64,000 nt of DNA from Obscuribacter phosphatis_A (lineage in GTDB: Bacteria; Cyanobacteriota; Vampirovibrionia; Obscuribacterales; Obscuribacteraceae): NCBI GenBank assembly GCA_017303615.1, contig JAFLCK010000017.1:43603-107602 (forward strand). The letters run 5' to 3'. Below are positions 8,733 through 17,672 of the stretch, piece by piece. Position 1 is the first letter of the stretch, and each line of letters opens with the position of its first letter. The position numbers were made by a program, and so were the translations under genes. Below the pieces are notes generated by a model, which worked only from the letters and a program-made list of their open reading frames with translations, did not search any database and had not been told where the DNA came from.

Positions 8733-9690
8733 TTATTGCCGAAGCTATAGACATGCCATGCCCAACTGAGATAGCCATGCGGGCTAGTTCACCAGATACG
8801 ATGTCACCACCGGCATAAAAGTTTTCAATTCGCTTGCCCTTTTGCCTCAGACAAAAATCCGGCTCCACCATGACATGTCCATCATGGCTTATATCTACCA
8901 AGCCCTGCAAAATCTCAGTATTAGGCTTGTATCCTACTTTGGCAAAGATTCTGTCGGCGTGTAAATACACCTTCTCGCTCGCTCCGTCCTTGCTGCTAAA
9001 AGTGACTACCAGTTGCCCGGCGGCGCTCATTTTTGCACTTTCAGGTACCAAGCCTTTCAGTATTTCCACATTGGCGCGCTTGCTAAGTCTTTCCACCAGG
9101 TCGGGTCTGGCCTTCAACTTCTCACTGCGGGCTACTATATAAACTTTGCTGCAAAGGTCGGCTATATCGAGGGTATGAAGGAAGGCACTGTCTCCGCCGC
9201 CTATGACCACGGCGGTCTGCTCACTGTTTCCTTTGTTTTCAAGACCGCCGTGGTAATGGAGATATTCAGCCCCATGCTCTAGTTCAAGGCGGTTTTCTCT
9301 ATAGCCTGTGGCGACAACCAGAGTCTGGCAAGACACAAGAGTGTCGGCTGTTTGCAACTCAAAGCGGTTCTCATTTTCCTGCCTTAGGGCGATCTTTTTT
9401 ACTTTTACGCCTCTGCGGTATTCGAGGGTTATTTCGTCGCGCTTGGCATCTTGGGCGGCCAAGTTAAGTGCTTCCAAAAGTCGGAAAGAGGCTTCCTTTC
9501 CGTCGCGATAATGGCTGCCGGCAAAATTGATGATTTTGGATGGAATTTCGCTCAGTTGGCCGCCGGCGTATTCTCTATCGTCAAGCAAGGTTACGGGAAT
9601 GCGAGCCTCGAGTAAACCAAGGGCGCAACTGACTCCAGTTAAGCCGGCGCCTACTATTACCACCGGTTCAAGGTTTGCAGGACGATTCAT
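8704..9690 (-). CDS. thioredoxin-reductase-like flavoprotein, probable ferredoxin-NADP+ reductase
   Basis: A two-dinucleotide-domain flavoprotein of 328 aa. The FAD-binding GAGLTG motif lies near residue 15, an ATGYR motif near 127 and the NADPH-binding GGGDSA motif near 163, with a C-terminal FAD contact region (YAGGDIVSG). The redox CxxC that thioredoxin reductases carry between the two NADPH motifs is absent, which is the known hallmark of the TrxR-like ferredoxin-NADP+ reductases. The GGG(D)SA segment and the aromatic C-terminus (RFGFEY) fit that group. GGAG lies 8 nt before the ATG. It is divergent from hemE, with about 75 nt between the starts, and its end overlaps ispH by 29 nt. Confidence 0.8.
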   Translation of the reverse strand: MNRPANLEPVVIVGAGLTGVSCALGLLEARIPVTLLDDREYAGGQLSEIPSKIINFAGSHYRDGKEASFRLLEALNLAAQDAKRDEITLEYRRGVKVKKIALRQENENRFELQTADTLVSCQTLVVATGYRENRLELEHGAEYLHYHGGLENKGNSEQTAVVIGGGDSAFLHTLDIADLCSKVYIVARSEKLKARPDLVERLSKRANVEILKGLVPESAKMSAAGQLVVTFSSKDGASEKVYLHADRIFAKVGYKPNTEILQGLVDISHDGHVMVEPDFCLRQKGKRIENFYAGGDIVSGELARMAISVGHGMSIASAIIRKRFGFEY

Positions 9691-9765
9691 GATTTAGCTC
9701 CTTTCACGACTAGCCGAGCTAAGTTTGGTAAAGTTTAGATCTTATTGGTGGCTCTGGAATTGCTT

Positions 9766-10827
9766 GTGAACAAAAATAGCAAGACTGTTAAACGGCTTGA
9801 TGACAGCCTTTTCATAAGGGCGTTGCGAGGGAAGTCTGTCGAGCGCACGCCTGTCTGGTTGATGAGACAGGCTGGGCGCTATCAAGCTTCCTATCGTGCC
9901 ATACGCGAGAAAGTCGATTTTCTCACCCTCTGCCATAGCAGTGAACTGGCGGCGCAGGTGACCGTCGAGGCGGTCGATTCACTGCAAGTTGATGCCGGAA
10001 TAATTTTTGCCGATATTTTGTTGCCTCTAGAGCGCATTGGTCGTTTGAGTTTTGCTCGCGGCGATGGACCGCAGTTGGCCAAACCTGTTGCTTGCAGTCA
10101 AGATGTCGACAGCCTGCCGGCAATTGATGTGGAAGGTGAACTCTCTTATGTTTTCCAGTCGGTAAGCCTGTTTTGTAAAGAGAGACCACAGGTGCCTCTA
10201 ATTGGTTTTGCCGGAGCACCCTTCACTCTAGCTTCTTATTTGATAGAAGGTGGTTCATCGCGTAATTTTGAGAAGACCAAAGCCTTTATGTTCAAGGAAA
10301 GTGCCGCCTTTGCCAAATTGATGTCTTATCTCACCGATGTGACCATAGCTTATTTGAAAGGTCAGGCTGAAGCCGGCGCCCATGCCCTAATGCTTTTTGA
10401 CAGCTGGGTCGGGGCTCTCAGTAGACAAGACTTTCAGCGCTTTGTTTTGCCGCATTCAAAAAAGATTTTTGCTGCCTTAGAAGAACAACCGACAATTTAT
10501 TTTGGCACCGCTTGTGGTGGTATGTTAGATCTTTTCGCTGAAAGCGGAGCTGCCTGTATTGGTGTCGATTGGCGCAGCGATTTAACCAATGCTCATCGCA
10601 TGATTGGTCAAGATAAAGCTTATATGGGTAATCTTGACCCTTGCGTTTTGTTTGCCGATAAAGACGAAATAGCCAGTCAGGCTGCTTATATTCTCGACCA
10701 GGCAAAGGCAGCCGGGGGCAGCCATATCTTCAATCTTGGGCATGGCATTTTGCAACATACCCAAGAAGAAAATGTGAGATTCTTGGTTGAGACCGTTAAA
10801 GAATATAGTGCCGACCGCAAGACTTAA
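9766..10827 (+). CDS. hemE: uroporphyrinogen III decarboxylase
   Basis: Removes the four acetate carboxyls of uroporphyrinogen III to give coproporphyrinogen III in tetrapyrrole synthesis. Both family signatures are clear: TPVWLMRQAGRY near the N-terminus, with the substrate-binding Arg residues, and GFAGAPFTLASYLIEGG in the middle; the C-terminal FNLGHGI motif is also present. Start choice is uncertain. The frame opens with TTG at 9745 and GTG at 9748, but GTG at 9766 has a GGA about 7 nt upstream and leaves the usual short N-terminus before LFIRALRG. It is followed 45 nt later by hemY on the same strand, a natural heme operon; no hemH or hemN is in the window. Confidence 0.95.
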   Translation: MNKNSKTVKRLDDSLFIRALRGKSVERTPVWLMRQAGRYQASYRAIREKVDFLTLCHSSELAAQVTVEAVDSLQVDAGIIFADILLPLERIGRLSFARGDGPQLAKPVACSQDVDSLPAIDVEGELSYVFQSVSLFCKERPQVPLIGFAGAPFTLASYLIEGGSSRNFEKTKAFMFKESAAFAKLMSYLTDVTIAYLKGQAEAGAHALMLFDSWVGALSRQDFQRFVLPHSKKIFAALEEQPTIYFGTACGGMLDLFAESGAACIGVDWRSDLTNAHRMIGQDKAYMGNLDPCVLFADKDEIASQAAYILDQAKAAGGSHIFNLGHGILQHTQEENVRFLVETVKEYSADRKT

Positions 10828-10872
10828 ATCGTAAGATTTGTTGATGAAGACTAGCTGAACGGAGTCGTACTC

Positions 10873-12309
10873 ATGGCTGATAAAGCTGCCGCAGAAAGAA
10901 TTGTCATTATTGGTGGTGGCATAACCGGACTAACTGCTGCTTATCGCCTGCGTCAAAAGAGCGATTGTCCACTTACCTTAATCGAGTCTAGAGATAGAAT
11001 CGGCGGGGTTATAGAATCGCGCGCTCTCAAAATAAATAATTACGATTATATGATTGAAAGTGGCGCTGATTCTTTCATCACAAACAAACCCTATGCCTTA
11101 AATCTTGCCTCTGATTTAGGTATTCAATCTGAAATAGTAAGAGTGAACAGTGATGGCGGCGGCGCGCTTGTGCTCAAAGACGGAGTCTTGCACCGTGTGC
11201 CGGATGGTTTTGTCATGCTGGCGCCCTCTAAGTTTTTGCCTTTTGCCTGTAGCCCGGTCATTAGTCTGAAAGGTAAGATGCGGGCTTTGCTGGAGCCATT
11301 TCTGCCGGCAAGGCGCTCATCAGAAGAAGAGAGTCTGGCTAGTTTTGTGAGAAGGCGATTTGGCCGCGAAGTCTTAGAAGGACTTGCCCAACCCATGGTG
11401 GCCGGCGTCTATGTCGGTGATGCCGAAAAATTAAGTGCCGATGAGGTGGCCGGACGCTTTGTCGATATGGAGCGCACTAGCGGCAGTGTCATCGCCGGGC
11501 TGCTTAAAGTGCAAGAAAAATCCTCCGGGGCAAGGTATGGTCTCTTTGCCAGCTTTAAGGGCGGCCTAGGCAATCTTTGTCAGACCCTGCTCGAAAAGAC
11601 TGCTGCACTAGATTTGCTTCTTTCCCGCCCGGTTACTAAAGTCGAGGGCAAGCCGGGCCGATTCATTATTCGGCTTGCTTCCGGTCAAGAAATTGAAGCC
11701 GGTCAAGTGATCTTGGCTATTCCGGCTAGACAAGCTGCTGCTCTGCTCGACACTTCTTTCCCGCAGCTGGCTCTGGCACTTGCCGAAGTCGAATCGGCTT
11801 CTTCTGCGGTAGTCAATTTTGTATTTGCCAGACAAGATCTAAAGCAATTGGAGTCAAGGGTGGGGCGCACCTTTGGTGCGGTAATTCCAGCCCGAGAAAG
11901 AGCTGAGCATAATTTGGACATTATGGCCTTTAGTTTTGCCAGCAATAAGTATCCCCACCGCGCCCCGCAGGACCATGTGGTGGTGAGGGCTTTTCTTGGC
12001 GGTGTGGGGCAGTCGCACTATCTAGACAAGAGCGATGACGAGCTGGTGCAACTGGCTTTGAAAGACCTCAGAAAGATTTTGCCCTTACCTGAAAGTAGTG
12101 GCTATATCTATAAAAGCGTGCACCGCTGGCCGGTTTCTATGCCTCAATATAATCTCGGTCACCGTTTGCGTATCGATAAGATAGAAAAACTGGCAGAAGA
12201 GGCTGGGCTTTATTTGGCTGGTGCTTCTTATGCCGGTGTGGGCATTCCTGACTGTATCAAAAGCGCTGAGGCATGCGTCAAAAAACTAATTGACTCAAAT
12301 GCTAAATAA
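10873..12309 (+). CDS. hemY: protoporphyrinogen/coproporphyrinogen III oxidase, HemY type
   Basis: An FAD-dependent oxidase that aromatises the porphyrinogen ring. The N-terminal dinucleotide-binding motif GGGITGLTAA and the acidic residue plus RIGGVIES stretch are visible, together with the C-terminal FAD-contact segment YLAGASYAGVGIPDCI, which is characteristic of HemY/PPOX. The length of 478 aa is normal for the oxygen-dependent type. Whether the substrate is protoporphyrinogen IX or, as in the coproporphyrin-dependent pathway, coproporphyrinogen III cannot be told from sequence alone. It follows hemE by 45 nt and probably shares its transcript. Confidence 0.93.
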   Translation: MADKAAAERIVIIGGGITGLTAAYRLRQKSDCPLTLIESRDRIGGVIESRALKINNYDYMIESGADSFITNKPYALNLASDLGIQSEIVRVNSDGGGALVLKDGVLHRVPDGFVMLAPSKFLPFACSPVISLKGKMRALLEPFLPARRSSEEESLASFVRRRFGREVLEGLAQPMVAGVYVGDAEKLSADEVAGRFVDMERTSGSVIAGLLKVQEKSSGARYGLFASFKGGLGNLCQTLLEKTAALDLLLSRPVTKVEGKPGRFIIRLASGQEIEAGQVILAIPARQAAALLDTSFPQLALALAEVESASSAVVNFVFARQDLKQLESRVGRTFGAVIPARERAEHNLDIMAFSFASNKYPHRAPQDHVVVRAFLGGVGQSHYLDKSDDELVQLALKDLRKILPLPESSGYIYKSVHRWPVSMPQYNLGHRLRIDKIEKLAEEAGLYLAGASYAGVGIPDCIKSAEACVKKLIDSNAK

Positions 12310-12348
12310 ACTAATGATCAGTCACTGGCGAGCGTGTATAAATAAGTG

Positions 12349-14076
12349 ATGGTCAACTCTAAAGCTCAGAAGCTGAAAATAGAAAAGACTCAGTCGCAAG
12401 ACACCAAGCAGGGTCTGGAAAAAACGCTTGAAACAAATGTCGAGCGCACCGGCGAGCGGGCAAAAGGCTCCTGGGTTAAGGTCAAGGGTGGACCGATAGT
12501 GGCCTGTGTGGATATGGGCACTAATTCCTTCCACATGATTGTTTGTCAGGCATCACCAGACCGCGAAGGCTTTGAAGTTCTGGCCAAGATAAAGGAAGCT
12601 GTACCGTTCTTTAGACGTTCTCTGACAGCTCATTATATAGATGAACAAGCCCTGCGCTCAGCCTTGCGCATATTGCGCGATATGCTCAAGCATGCAAGAG
12701 AACATGGGGCGAGCTATACCATGGCCGTTGCCACTTCGGCAGTAAGAGAATCTAAAAATGGAGAAGAATGTCTCAGGCGTATCCGTTCTGAGTTGAAGAT
12801 GGATGCCCGGATGATTTCAGGCAAGGAAGAAGCCCGTCTGATTTATCTTGGCTTCCTTTATTTTCTCAGGCAGTCTATGAAAGATCTGCATGGACGCTTT
12901 TGTATTGTCGATATCGGCGGTGGTAGCACCGAGCTGATTGTCGGAGATCGAGATGCGATTTATTTTGCTGAATCGTACAAACTAGGAGCGGCTAGATTGA
13001 CCGGCCGTTTCTTTCGCAAGGGCGAGGTGACTAGAGATGCCATCGCCGCCTTGCATAATGAAGTGCGTGGTGTTTTGAGACCGGCCGCGAGCAGTATTGC
13101 CGCGACCGGCGGCTTTGAGACATTGGTGGGCACCTCGGGTACTATTCAAGCCCTGGCTAAACTGGACCGTGTTGCCAGCGGCAATCCTCATGCAGAGCTG
13201 GCCGGATGGACTATTCCTCTTACCCGCCTCGAAAAGCTGGTCAATTATCTACAAGATGCCACCTTGCGCGGTGAGAAGCCAAAAGGCGTCAGTTCAGACC
13301 GCAACGAAACCATTTTGGCCGGCTCTATAGTCTTGCTTGAAACTATGAAGGCGCTTGGTGCCGGAGAACTTAAGGTGTCAACCCATGCCCTGCGCGAGGG
13401 CGTAGTGGTTGATCGTTTCTTGCAGACCGGTTGGTTGGATGCCGGCTTGTCTATGCATCGAGATCCCCGCTCTATGAGTGTTCTCAATCTGCTCGAGAAG
13501 TATCAAGGTGGTTTCGAGCATGCTCAGCAGGTGGCATTTCTCAGTCAGCAACTCTTTACGCAAACCAGAGGCATACTGCACAATCATCCTGAAGAAGTTG
13601 GGCACTTATTGTGGTCTGCCGCCATGTTGCATGATATAGGCATGTTTGTCGGACGCAATGGGCATCATAAGCATTCCTATTACTTAATCAAGAATGGCGG
13701 CTTGCTTGGTCACTCTGAAGAAGAGGTTTCGATGATAGCCAGCATAGCCCGTTATCATCGCGGTTCAGAGCCGAAAGTAACCCATGAAGCCTGGTATAGT
13801 CTTGACTTGGAAGGGCGCAAAATCGTCCACGATTTAGCGGCCTTTTTGCGCATCGCAGAAGCGCTAGACCGTTCTCACCGGCAGGTGGTGCGTGATTTGA
13901 AAGTAATGGTCAATGCCGGTCTGAGGGATAGCCACACGATTAACTTGCTTTTGCTTTTGCATGAAGGCGAAACTGCTCAGTCTGAGATATGGGCCTTGGG
14001 CGAGAAACAGTTGTTCTTTGAGAACCACTATCAAGTGGAATTGTCTGTGCTGGTGCAGGCAGACTCGCTTACCTGA
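12349..14076 (+). CDS. Ppx/GppA-family exopolyphosphatase/guanosine pentaphosphatase with C-terminal HD domain
   Basis: The actin-like Ppx/GppA fold occupies residues about 48-345: DMGTNSFHMIV (phosphate loop 1), the ATSAVRES segment, GKEEARLIYLG and DIGGGSTELIV (phosphate loop 2, with the catalytic Glu in the GKEEA region). A second, all-helical HD-type domain follows, with AAMLHDIGMFVG and ARYHRG, as in long PPX2-type proteins. It would hydrolyse polyphosphate or pppGpp. An unusual basic, polar extension of about 45 residues precedes the fold. The start could be GTG 12346 or the adjacent ATG 12349; neither has a strong ribosome-binding site. It is followed 21 nt later by a small exported protein. 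Confidence 0.9.
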   Translation: MVNSKAQKLKIEKTQSQDTKQGLEKTLETNVERTGERAKGSWVKVKGGPIVACVDMGTNSFHMIVCQASPDREGFEVLAKIKEAVPFFRRSLTAHYIDEQALRSALRILRDMLKHAREHGASYTMAVATSAVRESKNGEECLRRIRSELKMDARMISGKEEARLIYLGFLYFLRQSMKDLHGRFCIVDIGGGSTELIVGDRDAIYFAESYKLGAARLTGRFFRKGEVTRDAIAALHNEVRGVLRPAASSIAATGGFETLVGTSGTIQALAKLDRVASGNPHAELAGWTIPLTRLEKLVNYLQDATLRGEKPKGVSSDRNETILAGSIVLLETMKALGAGELKVSTHALREGVVVDRFLQTGWLDAGLSMHRDPRSMSVLNLLEKYQGGFEHAQQVAFLSQQLFTQTRGILHNHPEEVGHLLWSAAMLHDIGMFVGRNGHHKHSYYLIKNGGLLGHSEEEVSMIASIARYHRGSEPKVTHEAWYSLDLEGRKIVHDLAAFLRIAEALDRSHRQVVRDLKVMVNAGLRDSHTINLLLLLHEGETAQSEIWALGEKQLFFENHYQVELSVLVQADSLT

Positions 14077-14097
14077 GTTAGAGTTTGAGGGAGAAAA

Positions 14098-14487
14098 ATG
14101 GTCGTAAATATGATTATCAAAAGACTGAGCTTACTTTCTGCTTGTGCAAGCTTGTGCGTTGCTGCGGCTCAAGCGCAGCCGGCCAATATGGTGCCTATGG
14201 GTAATACCAATCTTCCCACCGGTCAATACATGATGACCAATATGAATACCGGTCAGTCTTATTATGTTTTTGTCTCAGGTACCGGTCAATTGATGGTGCA
14301 AGATCCTCGCGCCCTCAATATCTCTGTGCAGGCGCTTAATCAGGCTCCAGCTACTCCGGTCACTCCGGCTGCCGGTGCACCGGCCAACCCGCAAAATGCA
14401 ACGGGCGGTAGAGGCTTCGGCAGCATACTCAAGCAAGGGCTCGATACTTTCTTGCAAACCCAGACCCAGCCTGCTCCTAGTCAATAA
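14098..14487 (+). CDS. small exported Pro/Gln-rich protein of unknown function
   Basis: The family is not recognised. A strong GAGGGAG lies 4-10 nt before the ATG. The first 27 residues form a signal peptide ending AQA. The mature protein (about 100 aa) contains a repeated N-T-G-Q pattern (PTGQYMMTN, NTGQSYYVF, GTGQLMVQD), which suggests a small beta-structured repeat, then an Ala/Pro linker and a Gln-rich tail. It lies 21 nt after the Ppx/GppA gene and is probably co-transcribed with it. Its stop codon abuts the stop of the convergent gene with no spacer. Confidence 0.7.
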   Translation: MVVNMIIKRLSLLSACASLCVAAAQAQPANMVPMGNTNLPTGQYMMTNMNTGQSYYVFVSGTGQLMVQDPRALNISVQALNQAPATPVTPAAGAPANPQNATGGRGFGSILKQGLDTFLQTQTQPAPSQ

Positions 14488-14494
14488 TTATTGA
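14481..14494. repeat. 14-bp perfect palindrome across two convergent stop codons
   Basis: TCAATAATTATTGA is self-complementary and centred on the junction of the TAA ending the plus-strand gene (14485-14487) and the TAA ending the minus-strand gene (14488-14490). No other terminator is visible between these two genes. Confidence 0.6.
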
Positions 14495-15363
14495 GTCGGG
14501 CTGGTTTTTCCTGCCACTAGCGACTTATCAGAGCTGTGGATGTAATTGCGCAGATTTAAGTTGGAATCGCTTGAAAGTCTGGTTCCTGATTTGATTTGAC
14601 TTTGATTGCTGAGACCCGAAACGATTGCGGCAGCTGATGGTCCGGCACTGAGGCGATTGGCTCTATCTCTTGCCGCTTGCTTAATGCGTTCGGCCTCTTC
14701 CTGGGCCGGTTGCATAATCGAATTGTAAGCGCGGGTCGATATGCCCACACCTGCATCCCCAGTAATTTCGCCTTTATCGTTGTAGGCATAAAGTCTTGAA
14801 TTTGAGGTTTTGTGCAATTCATCAGCCTTCTGCTCAGCTTGGCTGATCAGCTGTTTGGCTTGTTTATCGGCTTCCTCGAGTATGCGTTTCTTCTCTGCTT
14901 CCACACTGGCGCGGCGCTGCGAGTCTAGTTCATCGGCTTTACGACTCATTTCTTCGTATAGCGAAGGTCGTCCTGAAACCATGGTGTTTTGCACTTCCGG
15001 GCTTATCTTCTTATTTTCAGGCAGATATGCCAGCTGAGCCAATGCTTGTTTGCAGGCGGTGGCGATATTGGCCGGCGGATTGAGGTTTAGGGCCAGTTGA
15101 TATTGTCTGCGTGCCAGACCATATTCGCCTAACTTAACCAGGGTGTTGCCCAGCTGATAGTGGGCTGGGTAATAGTTTTTGTTGTGCTGAATGAAGGTGA
15201 AAAAGTGGTTGCGGGCTTCGTCCAGTTCGCCGGCTTGATAGGCTTCTACCCCCTGCTGATAGCGTTCTTGGCAGTAGGCGCTGGCTGGTCGGCAACTGAT
15301 AGTGGAAATCTGTAGCATAGACAGGGCAATAGAAAGAGCAAAAACAACATGCTTGGATTTCAT
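14488..15363 (-). CDS. exported TPR protein with charged coiled-coil region
   Basis: A 291-aa protein with a signal peptide (MKSKHVV plus hydrophobic core, cleaved near ASA at about residue 29). Residues 30-105 form about two tetratricopeptide repeats (GVEAYQAGELDEARNHFFTF, then LGNTLVKLGEYGLARRQY). A long charged helix follows at about 140-185, with EAEKKRILEEADKQAKQL, like the coiled coil of ATP synthase b-type or OmpH-type proteins. The rest is polar and Ser-rich. AGGGAG lies about 6 nt before the ATG. It is presumably periplasmic; the partner is unknown. Confidence 0.8.
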   Translation of the reverse strand: MKSKHVVFALSIALSMLQISTISCRPASAYCQERYQQGVEAYQAGELDEARNHFFTFIQHNKNYYPAHYQLGNTLVKLGEYGLARRQYQLALNLNPPANIATACKQALAQLAYLPENKKISPEVQNTMVSGRPSLYEEMSRKADELDSQRRASVEAEKKRILEEADKQAKQLISQAEQKADELHKTSNSRLYAYNDKGEITGDAGVGISTRAYNSIMQPAQEEAERIKQAARDRANRLSAGPSAAAIVSGLSNQSQIKSGTRLSSDSNLNLRNYIHSSDKSLVAGKTSPTQ

Positions 15364-15421
15364 AGATACTCCCTAGTCTGAGCTTGTGGTCTCTAAACTG
15401 AAACTGCTGGAAAAAGATACA

Positions 15422-15447
15422 CCCCCTTGTTGGTGATAACAAGGGGG
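15422..15447 (-). terminator. hairpin terminator after the START-like gene
   Basis: CCCCCTTGTT and AACAAGGGGG form a perfect 10-bp stem around GGTGAT. On the minus strand the stem is followed by TGTATCTTTTT, so it probably ends the transcript of the gene that stops at 15513 and separates it from the TPR gene starting at 15363. Confidence 0.65.
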
Positions 15448-15512
15448 AATTTACCATTGCTGGTTTAATCTACAAAAACTTTGCTCAAGGGCAGTCTGCC
15501 CAAAAGCTGCAG

Positions 15513-16190
15513 CTATTGGGGCGCTAATGGGTGTTTCTTGCTTTGGGCCAACTTGGCGTGCCTGGTTTCGGCCATTTCTTTTACGTGTTTTAATCTTGTC
15601 GCCAACTTTTTGGCGGTTATGGCGTTGACCATGCCTCTTGGAACCGGTATGCCCATATCGAGGTTAGTGGACAGATCCAGTCTGGTCTTGCCTTCTTCGA
15701 TGGCGGTCAGCACCCAAGAGCCTTCCATTGCTTTGAAGCGGTCCGACTTGATTAGTTTATAGTCGATACGCTCGTTGGGCACTTCGCGGTTGTACATCTG
15801 GCAGACTGCGGTGCCAATAACCGGAATAAAAGTGAATTTCTGCTCCAGCTTGCATTCGTTTTCGCCCTGCTCGAGTATTTTACTGTAAGCCAGATCTGGG
15901 TCGCTGTTGCGTTCGTCATGCACGGCTTGCCAGACAACTTCGGGCGGTGCCTTGATTACCACCGAGCCGGAAGCCCACTGGGAGTTATCCCTGGCCTCTA
16001 CCTTATTAAGCTCTCGATTTAGCTCTCGATTAAGCTCTCGGTCAAGTTCGTTATTTTTGTCTAGAGCAGTAGCGCTGACGCCTGCTGTCTTGCCTGAATT
16101 TTTTGCCTTTGAATCACGGGCTAAGGTCGGCGCCGAGGTTGCAGCTAGTAGTAGGGAGGATATAACAAAGATATGCAGAGTTTTTTTCAT
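15513..16190 (-). CDS. exported START/SRPBCC-like (polyketide cyclase/Coq10-type) protein
   Basis: Starting at ATG 16190 the protein (225 aa) has a clean signal peptide (MKKTLHIFVISS and an ALA-type site at about residue 25); the longer frame from 16253 would bury it. A charged repeat (RELN three times, from 12-bp DNA repeats at 16009-16044) links to a domain of about 150 residues that starts VVIKAPPEVVWQAVHD and runs to GMVNAITAKKLATRLKHVKE. That is the pattern of SRPBCC/START hydrophobic-ligand pockets such as Coq10/RatA. A periplasmic lipid-binding role is an inference. It lies 52 nt downstream of the ICMT-like gene on the same strand and may belong to that operon. Confidence 0.75.
   Translation of the reverse strand: MKKTLHIFVISSLLLAATSAPTLARDSKAKNSGKTAGVSATALDKNNELDRELNRELNRELNKVEARDNSQWASGSVVIKAPPEVVWQAVHDERNSDPDLAYSKILEQGENECKLEQKFTFIPVIGTAVCQMYNREVPNERIDYKLIKSDRFKAMEGSWVLTAIEEGKTRLDLSTNLDMGIPVPRGMVNAITAKKLATRLKHVKEMAETRHAKLAQSKKHPLAPQ
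16009..16044 (-). repeat. three tandem 12-bp coding repeats (RELN units)
   Basis: AGCTCTCGATTT, AGCTCTCGATTA and AGCTCTCGGTCA follow each other directly and encode the RELN/DREL linker of the START-like exported protein. They probably arose by slippage. Confidence 0.75.
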
Positions 16191-16242
16191 CGGGCACCGG
16201 CTTGTGTGTTGTAAAGATTCTAGCCTAAGCCTCTCATTTAGA

Positions 16243-16899
16243 CTAGACACCAATTGGTATGAAACTTGGCACCAATCTTCTCCACTTCAGCTTGGCTGCA
16301 TATTCCTTGTAGTTTTCACCAAAGGTCTTGATCAAGAGTTCCTCTTCGTATTTGGCGCGGTTGAGCCAGAGCGGCGCTACGACAAATACTGCCAGTCCTA
16401 AGCTCAAAGGCGAGAGGGCGGCGATTGATGCGCCGGTGAGTGATTGGATTATGCCTGAATAGGCGGGATGCATAACAAATTTCAAGAGACCAGTATCTTT
16501 GACTTTCTGCCCGTCTAAAAGTTCCGCATCGGTGGAAAAAGCTTCACCCAAAGAATACCAACCACCGATCATAAAGACGAAACCGGAGAGCATGACCAGT
16601 ACGCCAAGCCAAGAAACGATGCTGAGCGCACCGGGGTCGGCTTGGGTGAGAGTGAAGAGTGGAGTGGCAAGCGGAGGGCTGATGTGATTGTTGTAAGTAA
16701 AGAAACTAATAAAAACAAGCACGATATTAAAGACTGATACTAACTGTGGTGCACGCTGAATGAGGAAGTTTGATTCGTAAAATACACCTTTGCCTCGGCG
16801 CGAAAAACCTTTAGCCAGAACTGGTGTAGAAAGGACTACTCCTACTGCGGCCAGGGCTACTACCGCCCAGGTGGGTGGATTGAAAAAATGCGCATCCAT
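16243..16899 (-). CDS. isoprenylcysteine carboxyl methyltransferase-like membrane protein
   Basis: An integral membrane protein with about five hydrophobic segments. The C-terminal half carries the ICMT/PEMT-type SAM-binding pattern: MHPAYSG, then a helix pair and NRAKYEEELLIKTFGENYKEYAAK with its conserved E-E-x-LL and FG-x-x-Y elements. Members methylate isoprenoid thiols or phospholipid head groups; the substrate here is unknown. The start is ATG 16899, which shares a base with the upstream stop (TAATG), implying translational coupling to the DUF1571-like gene. A longer reading from 16971 has no supporting ribosome-binding site and would overlap that gene by 73 nt. Confidence 0.8.
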   Translation of the reverse strand: MDAHFFNPPTWAVVALAAVGVVLSTPVLAKGFSRRGKGVFYESNFLIQRAPQLVSVFNIVLVFISFFTYNNHISPPLATPLFTLTQADPGALSIVSWLGVLVMLSGFVFMIGGWYSLGEAFSTDAELLDGQKVKDTGLLKFVMHPAYSGIIQSLTGASIAALSPLSLGLAVFVVAPLWLNRAKYEEELLIKTFGENYKEYAAKLKWRRLVPSFIPIGV

Positions 16900-17672
16900 T
16901 ACTGTACTTTTTCTCCCTTTATGGTGAAAACTTGATCTGATAAACCTACGTTGCCCTTGAAGCTTTTCCATCTAGAATGGCTGACAAGCTTTCCTCTTTC
17001 AAAATCCCACCATTCAAGGGGCAACTTAGTGCGCGGATGCACTGTTACTCGCTTAAAGATGTCGCTCTGGTCTTTGTCATGGTAGACCTCGAGAATATGC
17101 ACTTTCTCAGTCAGCTCGTCTTCGCCGTAATCGATGGGTTCGGCTGTCACTCTGAGAGACTTGCCCTGTTTAACATAAGTTCGCAGGGCTTGGGCTAGTG
17201 AAGTCAGGTCTGATTCCACCATCGGATGCCCATTGGCCGATCGCAGAAGACCGGAATCGGGAGATAGCTCAACAACGATAAAGCCAAGACCTCCACCGGC
17301 TTTGGCCTTGATTTTGCCTTCCTTACCTCTGACTGCAATAGAACCTTTTCTAAAAGAACCGGTTTCTTCCAATCTAATTTGTTGTGGCTTTTTGAAATAG
17401 AATTTGCCTTCTTCCACTACACGACCTCTTTTGAAGGCAATCATTTGATATTCAAATAGATAATCTTCATAAGAGTCTGCACTTTTATACATCTCTTCTA
17501 CAAAGTTCTGGGCGTCTATGTAATTGTCTCTGTTTTCTCTGGCCATGCCGGCTATGGCAATTCTGTTCTCTTTCTTGGGGCTGGCTGCCCAGGCGGGCAA
17601 GCTCACACCGCTCAGACAATGGGCCAAGAATAGAGAAATAAGGCTGTAGTTTCTAAAAGTTCTTAGATGCAT
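16899..17672 (-). CDS. exported DUF1571-like protein, LolA-type fold suspected
   Basis: A 257-aa protein with a signal peptide (cleavage near AWA, residue 29). The body contains the pattern EDYLFEYQMIAFKRGRVVEEGKFYFKKP followed by IRLE and later RVTVHPRTKLPLEWWDFE, an antiparallel sheet scheme like that of outer-membrane lipoprotein-sorting proteins and DUF1571. It is likely periplasmic and perhaps binds acyl chains. It overlaps the preceding gene by 10 nt and the following one by 1 nt, so the three genes from 18514 to 16243 read as one coupled operon. Confidence 0.7.
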   Translation of the reverse strand: MHLRTFRNYSLISLFLAHCLSGVSLPAWAASPKKENRIAIAGMARENRDNYIDAQNFVEEMYKSADSYEDYLFEYQMIAFKRGRVVEEGKFYFKKPQQIRLEETGSFRKGSIAVRGKEGKIKAKAGGGLGFIVVELSPDSGLLRSANGHPMVESDLTSLAQALRTYVKQGKSLRVTAEPIDYGEDELTEKVHILEVYHDKDQSDIFKRVTVHPRTKLPLEWWDFERGKLVSHSRWKSFKGNVGLSDQVFTIKGEKVQ